Shown one piece after another: positions 1 to 5,813 of a stretch of 45,135 nucleotides of DNA (positions are counted from its first letter, which is position 1; every line of letters starts with the position of its first letter). The position numbers and the translations under genes were made by a program. Origin of the DNA: an uncultured Ruminococcus sp. (GTDB taxonomy: Bacteria; Bacillota; Clostridia; Oscillospirales; Acutalibacteraceae); NCBI GenBank assembly GCA_910585865.1, contig CAJUGO010000015.1, forward strand, positions 1 through 45,135, read 5' to 3'. Under the pieces are notes generated by a model. It did not search any database, was not told the origin of the DNA, and saw nothing but the letters and a program-made list of their open reading frames with translations.

Positions 1-84
1 TATATCAACATTTATCACGTTCTTTATTTCTTGACCGTTTAAAAAACATTTTTTGCTTTCATCAATTACAAATGAATTTTCCAT
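1..84 (-). CDS. Small protein of the integrated element, partial (C-terminus off window)
   Basis: An ATG at 84 reads leftward for 28 codons without a stop and leaves the window. A strong Shine-Dalgarno sequence, AGGAGATGAATTGTA, stands directly before the ATG, which is the main support. The visible peptide (starting MENSFVIDESKK) matches no family I recognise. It follows the 51-codon gene at 98-253 by 13 bp and is probably co-transcribed with it from the promoter at 284-312, opposite the XRE repressor. That arrangement is typical of the early module of a prophage or other integrative element, but the function is unknown. Confidence 0.5.
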   Translation of the reverse strand, partial: MENSFVIDESKKCFLNGQEIKNVINVDI

Positions 85-97
85 TACAATTCATCTC

Positions 98-253
98 CTA
101 TGCTGTTTTGTTTTGGTTTTCTGCGTTAGATTTTGAGAGTATCCCCATCATTGCACCCAGTATGTACATTTTTGACGGATAGTCCAACTCAGTGAATTTT
201 TCTGCCACCTTAATCGGTGTTTTTTCAGTGATTTCAGTTATAATCTCTGCCAT
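98..253 (-). CDS. Small hypothetical protein (51 aa) of the integrated element
   Basis: A 51-codon frame starts at ATG 253 and stops with TAG at 98-100. A near-ideal ribosome binding site (GAGGAGGTGAAAAT) precedes it and a consensus promoter lies 31 bp upstream of the start. The peptide begins MAEIITEITEKTP and has a central hydrophobic stretch (YILGAMMGIL). I do not recognise a family. It is the first gene transcribed away from the XRE repressor, the position occupied by cro/antirepressor-type or other early genes in temperate phages. Function is inferred from position only. Confidence 0.6.
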   Translation of the reverse strand: MAEIITEITEKTPIKVAEKFTELDYPSKMYILGAMMGILSKSNAENQNKTA

Positions 254-283
254 ATTTTCACCTCCTCTTTTCTCTTTGAGATT

Positions 284-312
284 ATTATATTACTCGTCGA
301 GAAATTTGTCAA
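284..312 (-). promoter_or_regulatory. Leftward sigma-A promoter with palindrome in the spacer
   Basis: On the minus strand TTGACA (307-312) and TATAAT (284-289) are separated by exactly 17 bp. The spacer contains the palindrome CTCG-T-CGAG (293-301), a candidate operator for the divergent XRE repressor. The promoter drives the small genes at 98-253 and 1-84. Confidence 0.75.
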
Positions 313-332
313 TACTTTTTTTAAAATTATTA

Positions 333-364
333 TTGACAATGAGAAATTTTTTTGATAGTATAAT
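333..364 (+). promoter_or_regulatory. Rightward promoter of the XRE repressor gene
   Basis: TTGACA at 333-338 is followed after 17 bp by TAGTAT (356-361), overlapped by TATAAT at 359-364. It is divergent from the promoter at 284-312 with only 20 bp between the two -35 boxes. One repressor dimer could therefore control both, as in a phage switch. Confidence 0.6.
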
Positions 365-395
365 ATTACAGAAAATCAACGAGGTGAGATTAAAT

Positions 396-767
396 TTGAT
401 TAATGATAGAATTAAAGTATTGAGAAGGCAATTGAACCTTACACAAACCGAGTTTGGTCAAAAAATAGGATTAGCTCCAAATACAATAGCTAATTATGAG
501 ATCGGCAGAAGAGCAGTTTCAGAACAAACAATAAAATCAATATGCAGAGAATTTAATGTTTCTTATGTATGGCTAGTCGAGGGCATAGAGCCAATGTTTT
601 CAGAAACTGACAATACAACAATGCTTATTGATAGGATTTTAGCTGGTGAAAATGAAACTGCTAAATCTGTTTTTAAAGCATTCGCACGATTGTCCGAATC
701 TGAATGGAAAATTGTTGAAAGAATTATTGATAACATAAACGAACAAAAAAATAAAGCCAGTGAATAA
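396..767 (+). CDS. XRE-family transcriptional repressor (cI/Cro-like HTH)
   Basis: This 123-residue protein has an N-terminal HTH_3 domain (about residues 1-62) with the usual pattern LNLTQTEFGQKIGLAPNTIANYEIGRR and a C-terminal helical tail of about 60 residues. There is no peptidase domain, so it is not a self-cleaving CI repressor. I chose the TTG start at 396 because GAGGTGAG stands 5 bp before it. The frame stays open upstream but would run through the promoter. It probably represses its own promoter and the divergent early genes of the integrated element. Lack of a LexA-like cleavage domain means SOS induction would need another route, and the SOS-controlled small gene at 786-902 is a candidate for that. 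Confidence 0.85.
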   Translation: MINDRIKVLRRQLNLTQTEFGQKIGLAPNTIANYEIGRRAVSEQTIKSICREFNVSYVWLVEGIEPMFSETDNTTMLIDRILAGENETAKSVFKAFARLSESEWKIVERIIDNINEQKNKASE

Positions 768-773
768 TCACTG
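745..773 (-). terminator. Leftward terminator overlapping the 3' end of the XRE gene
   Basis: On the minus strand CAGTGA-TTAT-TCACTG (773-758) is followed by GGCTTTATTTTTTTG, a short stem with a T tract. It would end the transcript of the small gene at 786-902 just inside the convergent repressor gene. Confidence 0.5.
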
Positions 774-785
774 ACCCTATAGTTC

Positions 786-902
786 TTATTTTTGTATGCT
801 TTGTATGTACAGATAATAAACCAAATCGTATATCCGTTTTAGTTTTTTGACATCTGTTATTTCGTTTATCATCCGTATTATACTTTGTCTATAATCTTTC
901 AT
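786..902 (-). CDS. Very small protein (38 aa) under SOS-type promoter
   Basis: The frame starts at ATG 902, with an AAGGGG ribosome binding site about 8 bp upstream, and ends at TAA 786-788. An in-frame ATG at 908 is too close to the binding site. The peptide (MKDYRQSIIRMINEITD...) is rich in charged residues and isoleucine, looks like one or two amphipathic helices, and has no recognised domain. Very small helical proteins of this type occur between repressor and integrase genes of clostridial prophages. Its promoter (936-964) carries a LexA-type box, so it is probably induced by DNA damage. A regulatory role, such as antagonising the repressor, is speculation. Confidence 0.55.
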   Translation of the reverse strand: MKDYRQSIIRMINEITDVKKLKRIYDLVYYLYIQSIQK

Positions 903-935
903 TTGCATTTCCCCTTTGCTGAACTTTATATTTAT

Positions 936-964
936 ATTATAGAACATCTGTTCTAATTTTACAA
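936..964 (-). promoter_or_regulatory. Promoter with LexA/DinR box in the spacer
   Basis: On the minus strand TTGTAA (959-964) and TATAAT (936-941) are 17 bp apart. The whole inverted repeat GAAC-ATCT-GTTC (942-953) fills most of the spacer. GAAC-N4-GTTC is the core of the Gram-positive SOS operator. LexA bound here would block RNA polymerase. Confidence 0.65.
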
Positions 965-1146
965 CCCCTAAATTTTTCTGCCGTGCGCACAGTCCAAAAA
1001 TCAGGACTTCGCTAAATTATTTATTTTATATAAAATATAAAATGTATTTAGGTTACCCTGTTTACTATTACAATTATAATACATCGTAGCAGGATTTTCC
1101 ACAGGTAAATTATACCAGTTTATCGTGTTTAAATTGTAATTTATAA

Positions 1147-1223
1147 AAAAATGCCGCCCTACCCTGCGCCAACAGGATAGAGCGGAAACCATCTACACAG
1201 GGTGCAAATGGTGCATAAAACGC
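1147..1223 (-). ncRNA. Predicted small RNA (about 75 nt) in the integrase leader
   Basis: A minus-strand promoter, TTGAAA (1253-1258), 17 bp, TACAAT (1230-1235), would start a transcript near 1223. It runs to a strong terminator: a 13-bp stem (1173-1185 with 1154-1166), a 6-nt loop, then TTTTTTT. Two pairs of the stem are G-U on the minus strand but would be A-C mismatches on the plus strand, so the structure belongs to a leftward RNA. No reading frame of note lies inside. The RNA is antisense to the integrase leader. Ends are predicted only. Confidence 0.5.
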
Positions 1224-1290
1224 AATATAATTGTACCATACCCTTGTAAATTTTTCAACCGATTTACAAGGGATTTTTGCACCCTTTTTT
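1199..1290 (+). promoter_or_regulatory. Three-way-junction leader with terminator just before the integrase
   Basis: Nested complementarity gives three helices. P1 is AGGGTGCAAA (1199-1208) with TTTGCACCCT (1276-1285). P2 is ATGGTGCA (1208-1215) with TGTACCAT (1232-1239), including one G-U pair. P3 is CCCTTGTAAAT (1241-1251) with ATTTACAAGGG (1262-1272). P1 runs into a T tract ending at 1290, so the fold is also an intrinsic terminator 21 bp before the integrase start. It could be an attenuator. Alternatively the P3 repeat, which surrounds the -35 box of the leftward promoter at 1230-1258, is a protein-binding site. Confidence 0.5.
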
Positions 1291-1310
1291 AAATGAAAGG
1301 AGCAAAAATA

Positions 1311-2357
1311 ATGGCGAAAGCGAAAAAATTAAAGAGTGGTAATTGGCGTGTATTGGTTTACGAATACACGGATGAAAACAAAAAGAGACACTACAAATCT
1401 ATTACCGCACCTACGAAAAAAGAAGCGGAATATCAGGCGGCAGAGTATGCACTAAATCGTAAAAACACAAGCTATGAGGATTTAACATTAAAAGAAGCAT
1501 ACGAACGCTACATAAAAAGTAAATCGGCAGTGCTCTCACCTTCAACCATTGCGGGATATGACTATTCAAAGCGAACTTATTTTCAACAGCTTATGCCAAT
1601 GAAGTTATCAAAAATAAACGCAAAGCTGATACAAACTGCCATAAATGAACTTTCAGCAACTCATTCACCTAAGACCGTAAGAAACGCTCATGGACTTCTT
1701 CACTCAGTAATCAAAGCATATCATCCAAACTTTGAATTTAATACAACTCTTCCACAAAGAATAAAACCTCAATACACAATCCCTACAACATCAGACATCA
1801 GTATTTTGATTAAAAATGCAAATGAAAAAATCAGAGTTCCAATACTACTTGCTAGTCAAGGGGGATTGCGCCGTTCTGAAATCTGTGCATTAACAATTGA
1901 TGATTTAACCGATTTTGGCGTTAATATAAATAAAGCCGCCGTACTTGACGTAAATAAAAAAGTAGTTGTAAAAACTACTAAAACAATTGCAGGAACTCGA
2001 TTTGTTCCACTTCCACAAAATGTTATTACAGAAGTAAAGAATTGGAAATACTTTGGATGTTCACCCAGAACGTTAAGCACCTGGTATGATAGACTTCAAC
2101 AAAAATTAAATATTCCAAAATTCTCTTTTCATAAGCTGCGTCATTATTTTGCTTCTGAACTCCACGCTCAAGGAATCCCCGATCAATACATTGCTGAGAT
2201 TGGTGGATGGGAAACAGTTGAAATGCTACAAAAAATATATCAACACACTTTAAGAGATAAGCAAGAGGTAATGAGCAAAAAAATTGTAAATATCTTTAAT
2301 AATAATTTTGAAAATGCAACACAAAATGCAACACAAAAAAAGAAAAGCACCGAATAA
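1311..2357 (+). CDS. int: Tyrosine recombinase / phage-type integrase
   Basis: This 348-residue site-specific recombinase inserts and excises the element. It has an N-terminal arm-binding (AP2-like) region at about 1-60, a core-binding SAM-like domain at about 60-160 and a C-terminal catalytic domain. Catalytic residues are visible: Arg in GGLRRSE, Lys in the beta hairpin near KTTKTIAGTRF, the HKLRH box (His and Arg), Trp in GGW, and the nucleophilic Tyr in IYQHT. The start at 1311 has AAAGGAG 8 bp upstream; an in-frame ATG at 1293 precedes that site. The gene ends 14 bp before the 3' end of tRNA-Leu, the expected location of the attachment site. The C-terminus contains a duplicated NATQ encoded by a perfect 12-bp tandem repeat. 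Confidence 0.93.
   Translation: MAKAKKLKSGNWRVLVYEYTDENKKRHYKSITAPTKKEAEYQAAEYALNRKNTSYEDLTLKEAYERYIKSKSAVLSPSTIAGYDYSKRTYFQQLMPMKLSKINAKLIQTAINELSATHSPKTVRNAHGLLHSVIKAYHPNFEFNTTLPQRIKPQYTIPTTSDISILIKNANEKIRVPILLASQGGLRRSEICALTIDDLTDFGVNINKAAVLDVNKKVVVKTTKTIAGTRFVPLPQNVITEVKNWKYFGCSPRTLSTWYDRLQQKLNIPKFSFHKLRHYFASELHAQGIPDQYIAEIGGWETVEMLQKIYQHTLRDKQEVMSKKIVNIFNNNFENATQNATQKKKSTE
2311..2334 (+). repeat. Two perfect 12-bp tandem repeats at the integrase 3' end
   Basis: AAAATGCAACAC occurs twice in tandem (2311-2322, 2323-2334), inside the last codons of the integrase and 37 bp from the tRNA. The position and length suit arm-type binding sites of the integrase next to the attachment core. The identity could also simply reflect a repeated NATQ peptide. 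Confidence 0.6.
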
Positions 2358-2369
2358 ACGGTGCTTTTT
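2343..2369. terminator. Bidirectional terminator between integrase and tRNA-Leu
   Basis: AAAAGCACCG (2343-2352), loop AATAAA, CGGTGCTTTT (2359-2368). The integrase stop codon lies in the loop. T tracts exist on both strands, so it can end the integrase transcript and the leftward tRNA transcript. Confidence 0.8.
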
Positions 2370-2370
2370 G

Positions 2371-2425
2371 TGGTGCGAGTGACGGGACTTGAACCCGTAC
2401 GTCGTAAAACACACGCCCCTCAAAC
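2371..2425. other. Probable attachment site (attR/attL) in the tRNA-Leu 3' half
   Basis: Integrases of this type often use the 3' part of a tRNA gene as attB. The element then reconstitutes the tRNA end, so the boundary lies between 2371 and roughly the anticodon. The second copy of the repeat would be off the left edge, so the exact core cannot be defined here. Confidence 0.45.
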
Positions 2426-2455
2426 GTGCCTGTCTGCCTATTCCAGCACACTCGC
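2371..2455 (-). tRNA. tRNA-Leu (anticodon GAG)
   Basis: The minus strand shows a complete class II tRNA. The 7-bp acceptor stem is GCGAGTG/CACTCGC, followed by discriminator A and an encoded CCA. The anticodon stem CACGT/GCGTG encloses a 7-nt loop with GAG. A variable arm is present, and the T arm contains GGTTCAAGTCC. It reads Leu CUC/CUU codons. The promoter at 2495-2523 precedes it. Confidence 0.95.
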
Positions 2456-2494
2456 TAATTCCATTTTTGTTAGTCTCTCAACTCAACGATTAGT

Positions 2495-2523
2495 ATTATA
2501 TCATAGCATTGTCTGCCTGTCAA
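2495..2523 (-). promoter_or_regulatory. Consensus promoter of tRNA-Leu
   Basis: TTGACA (2518-2523), 17-bp spacer, TATAAT (2495-2500) on the minus strand, about 40 bp before the tRNA 5' end. It is a perfect sigma-A promoter as expected for a stable RNA gene. Confidence 0.9.
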
Positions 2524-2607
2524 TACAAAAAACAGAATTTTTTACATTTTTTATTTTAAATCCGTATTAGTAATCAACGAATACTTTGCCATGCCTAAAG
2601 CCGCCTT

Positions 2608-2823
2608 TTATTCAAATAACAAGTCCATAAGATTTTTAATTTTTTGTTTTCGCTCTTCTGTTTCCTTCTCATTTAAAAAAAAGCTTCCTTCTTCAAATAC
2701 AAGAACATCGCCCTCCTTTATATTTGGAGGAAGAGCTTTTATTTCAAGCGTAACACTTTCCCCGTTTTCACATTCCAAAACTGCTTTATTCTCTTCAATT
2801 CTATCTAATACAAATTTTCTCAT
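2608..2823 (-). CDS. DUF3006 family protein
   Basis: A 71-residue protein (MRKFVLDRIEENKAVLEC...) with the beta-rich pattern of DUF3006: a dozen residues predicting two strands, the motif LPPNIKEGDVL, and a charged C-terminal helix. I chose ATG 2823, one base after the stop of the upstream gene, because AAAGGATG fits it. ATG 2832 overlapping that stop is possible. DUF3006 genes are habitually found beside ComEC-like MBL-fold hydrolases, exactly as here, so the two products probably act together. No biochemical activity is known to me. Confidence 0.8.
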   Translation of the reverse strand: MRKFVLDRIEENKAVLECENGESVTLEIKALPPNIKEGDVLVFEEGSFFLNEKETEERKQKIKNLMDLLFE

Positions 2824-2824
2824 A

Positions 2825-3724
2825 TTAATCATCCTTTATCATAGATATTCCGCCTGTTTCAACAGTTATATTTTCACCATCGGAAGTGACCGTTACAGTC
2901 TTGTCTTTGTCTGTTCTGTATATTTCAGCGCCAATATTATTTAAATACTTTAATGTACTTTTATGCGGATGCCCATATTCGTTATTCTTTCCAGAAGATA
3001 TTACAGCAATATCAGGATTTACCCTTTCAACAAAATCTTTTGTTGTTGATGTTCTGCTTCCGTGATGTCCTACCTTTAATACATCAGCGGAAATATCGGT
3101 TTTTATTGAAGACAATTCATCATTTTCAGCGTCTCCCGTAAAAAGAAATTTTTTGTTTTCAAATGTAATTTTGAGAACAATAGAACAATTATTAAGATTA
3201 TTTTCATCTATTGAAACAGGTCCGAGAATATCAACATCAAAATCCTCCGTATCAATTATACTTATCCCTGATTTTGCAGATTTCACTTTAAGTCCCTTAT
3301 CGTAAATTGTCTCAAGCAGGATTTTATATGTATTAGTTGATGCGCTTGCCTTTGGCATATATATGTCTCCAATATCCATATTTTTTACTATATATGCCAT
3401 CGAACCAATATGATCAGCATGCGGATGAGTTGCTACAAGATAGTCGATTTTATCATAACCGAGTGAATTCACATAATTCACAATGCTTTTTCCCATTCCT
3501 TTTGTACTTGCATCAATCAACATTGTCTGCGCATTGGGAAGCTCAATAAAAATACTGTCCCCTTGTCCGACATCAAGAAAATGAGCAGACAAATTATTAT
3601 TTCTGCTATAATAATCTCCGTAACTTTCAAAATTGTATTCGGAACAAGAGCAAAGCGTTATACTAATAATAATTATCAACGAAACAAGTCTGTAAAAATT
3701 TATATTGTGTAACAGCTTTTTCAT
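2825..3724 (-). CDS. ComEC-like MBL-fold hydrolase, predicted lipoprotein
   Basis: A 299-residue protein with an N-terminal hydrophobic segment ending in the lipobox-like LCSC (Cys about 27), so it is probably a membrane-anchored extracytoplasmic lipoprotein. The mature part is a metallo-beta-lactamase fold of the ComEC/Rec2 C-terminal type. It has FLDVGQGDSIFIELP, the metal ligands in ATHPHADHIGSM, a FTGDAE strand and a KVGHHGSRTST motif. Such domains hydrolyse phosphodiesters and in ComEC degrade the non-transported DNA strand. Here there is no competence channel domain, so the substrate is unknown. ATG 3724 is preferred over 3730 because AAAGGA lies 6 bp before it. It is coupled to the DUF3006 gene. 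Confidence 0.85.
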   Translation of the reverse strand: MKKLLHNINFYRLVSLIIIISITLCSCSEYNFESYGDYYSRNNNLSAHFLDVGQGDSIFIELPNAQTMLIDASTKGMGKSIVNYVNSLGYDKIDYLVATHPHADHIGSMAYIVKNMDIGDIYMPKASASTNTYKILLETIYDKGLKVKSAKSGISIIDTEDFDVDILGPVSIDENNLNNCSIVLKITFENKKFLFTGDAENDELSSIKTDISADVLKVGHHGSRTSTTKDFVERVNPDIAVISSGKNNEYGHPHKSTLKYLNNIGAEIYRTDKDKTVTVTSDGENITVETGGISMIKDD

Positions 3725-3827
3725 AACCATTCCTTTAAATCACATGAAATGTTTTTATATCTATGTTTACATTAAAAATATGTTTTTTAATTATGTTTCA
3801 AAATTTTCCAAATTTATTTTAATCAAT

Positions 3828-3909
3828 AAAAAGCAGGAATTTATACTGCCTCCAAAAAGCAGACCTAAAGCCTAATGTATGGAAGCAGGTATATCTATTC
3901 CTGCTTTTT
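3828..3909 (-). terminator. Extended hairpin terminator after the ABC exporter operon
   Basis: AAAAAGCAGGAAT (3828-3840) and ATTCCTGCTTTTT (3897-3909) form a 13-bp outer stem. Inside, TATACTGCCTCCA and TGGAAGCAGGTATA are nearly complementary and extend the arm. A T tract follows on the minus strand. The closed arm is unusually long (about 80 nt) for a terminator. Confidence 0.75.
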
Positions 3910-3914
3910 CTGTA

Positions 3915-5813
3915 TCAGCTTGTTTTACCTGTATAAAGCTGATAATACTTTCCTTTTTCCTTAACAAGCTGATTGTGGCTGCCTCGCTCAATTATTCTGC
4001 CGTTTTCAAGCACCATAATACAATCCGAGTTTTGAATTGTAGACAGACGATGTGCAATTACAAATGTTGTTCTGCCGTTCATAAGCTTATCCATACTATC
4101 CTGCACCATACGCTCTGTTCTTGTATCAATAGAACTTGTTGCTTCATCAAGAATAAGTGCAGGCGGATCGGCAACTGCTGCTCTTGCAATGGCGAGCATT
4201 TGACGCTGTCCTTGGCTGAGATTACCTCCGTCGCCTTTAAGGACTGTATTATAGCCCTCAGGAAGCTTACGAATAAAGCTGTCAGCATTTGCAAGCTTCG
4301 CTGCCGCAATTACTTCTTCATCTGTGGCATCAAGACGACCGTAACGAATATTTCCCATAACAGTATCAGTAAATAAATGCGTATCCTGAAGCACCATGCC
4401 AAGTGATCGTCTTAAATCAGATTTTTTTATTTTATTAATATTTATTCCATCATAACGAATTTTACCGTCCTGAATATCGTAGAACCGGTTAATAAGGTTT
4501 GTAATTGTCGTTTTACCTGCACCTGTTGAACCGACAAATGCAATTTTTTGCCCCGGATCAGCATAGAGGTCAACATTGTGGAGTACAATTTTTTCATCTG
4601 TGTATCCAAAATCCACATCATCCATTACAAGTGCACCCTGTAACTCTGTGTACTCGGTTTCGCCTGTAGCACTGTGCGTATGTTTCCATGCCCAAACACC
4701 TGTGCGTTCATTTGTTTCAATAAGTTTGCCGTTTTTCTTAACAACATTCACAAGAGTAACATAACCGTTATCCTCCTCCGGCTTTTCATCAAGCAAATCA
4801 AATACTCGCTCTGCCCCTGCAAGAGCCATAACAATACTGTTAAATTGCTGACTGACTTGATTTATAGGCTGGCTGAAGCTTTTGTTAAATGTTAAAAAAC
4901 TGACCAACTTACCAAGTGAAAAACCAGCAAAACCGCTTAAAGCAAGCAAAGCTCCGGCAATAGCACAAAGAACATAGCTTATATTTCCTATCTGTGCATT
5001 TATTGGCATAAGGATATTTGCAAATTTATTAGCATTGTTCGCGCTGTCAAAAAGTTTGTCATTAAGATCATTAAAATCTTCTATGCTTTTCTTTTCATGA
5101 TTAAACACCTTAACTACTTTCTGTCCGTTAATCATTTCTTCAATATATCCGTTTACTTTACCCAAATCCTGCTGCTGTGCCAAAAAGTATTTTCCGCTTT
5201 TACCAGCAAGAGTTTTTGTAATAAAAAGCATAACCACTACCATTACTACAGTAAGCATTGTAAGCAAAACACTGAGGCTTATCATACTCACAATTACTGC
5301 AATAATTGTTATAATACTTGAAAAAATCTGAGGCAGACTCTGGCTAATCATTTGACGCAGCGTATCAACATCATTGGTATAAACACTCATAATGTCACCG
5401 TGCGGATGGGTATCAAAATATCTGATTGGCAAATTCTCCATATGCTCAAAGATTTCACAGCGCAAATCACGCATTGTTCCCTGAGTAACATAAACCATAA
5501 TTCTTGAATACGTATACATAGCAGCTGCACCGAACAAGTAAAAAAATGCAACTCTTCCAATAGCCGCAAGCAGCGGAGCAAAGTCGGGATTTTTTACACC
5601 TAGCATTGGAGTAATATAATCATCAATAAGATTTTGAATAAATAATGTGCCCTGTACGGTTGAAAGAACGCTGATTATTATACATAAAAATACAATTATC
5701 ATTTGAAATTTATATTTTTTAAAGATAATACCTATCAGCATTCTGAGAGTTTTCATCGGATTTTTGACCTTTGGCATCGGACCCATATTCTTACGTTTCA
5801 TAGGACCTTTCAT
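3915..5813 (-). CDS. Heterodimeric ABC exporter subunit with catalytic NBD
   Basis: A 632-residue half-transporter: a six-helix transmembrane domain (about 35-330) and a C-terminal nucleotide-binding domain. The NBD is canonical, with Walker A GSTGAGKTT, signature LSQGQ, Walker B LILDEA with the catalytic Glu, and H-loop IAHRLST. Between membrane domain and NBD sits an insertion of about 50 residues including WAWKH. The start overlaps the end of the partner gene by 4 bp (ATGA). With the partner's degenerate NBD this gives the asymmetric exporter type of BmrCD/LmrCD/TM287-288. It exports drugs, lipids or peptides across the cytoplasmic membrane; the substrate cannot be told. It is regulated by the MarR protein at the head of the operon. 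Confidence 0.93.
   Translation of the reverse strand: MKGPMKRKNMGPMPKVKNPMKTLRMLIGIIFKKYKFQMIIVFLCIIISVLSTVQGTLFIQNLIDDYITPMLGVKNPDFAPLLAAIGRVAFFYLFGAAAMYTYSRIMVYVTQGTMRDLRCEIFEHMENLPIRYFDTHPHGDIMSVYTNDVDTLRQMISQSLPQIFSSIITIIAVIVSMISLSVLLTMLTVVMVVVMLFITKTLAGKSGKYFLAQQQDLGKVNGYIEEMINGQKVVKVFNHEKKSIEDFNDLNDKLFDSANNANKFANILMPINAQIGNISYVLCAIAGALLALSGFAGFSLGKLVSFLTFNKSFSQPINQVSQQFNSIVMALAGAERVFDLLDEKPEEDNGYVTLVNVVKKNGKLIETNERTGVWAWKHTHSATGETEYTELQGALVMDDVDFGYTDEKIVLHNVDLYADPGQKIAFVGSTGAGKTTITNLINRFYDIQDGKIRYDGININKIKKSDLRRSLGMVLQDTHLFTDTVMGNIRYGRLDATDEEVIAAAKLANADSFIRKLPEGYNTVLKGDGGNLSQGQRQMLAIARAAVADPPALILDEATSSIDTRTERMVQDSMDKLMNGRTTFVIAHRLSTIQNSDCIMVLENGRIIERGSHNQLVKEKGKYYQLYTGKTS

Noticed and set aside
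1001..1192. A 63-codon frame on the minus strand
   Set aside because: It overlaps the terminator stem at 1154-1185, has no ribosome binding site and no protein-like composition.
3879..4376. A 165-codon open frame on the plus strand
   Set aside because: It lies wholly opposite the conserved NBD-coding part of the ABC exporter gene and its peptide is Cys/His-rich nonsense without a ribosome binding site.
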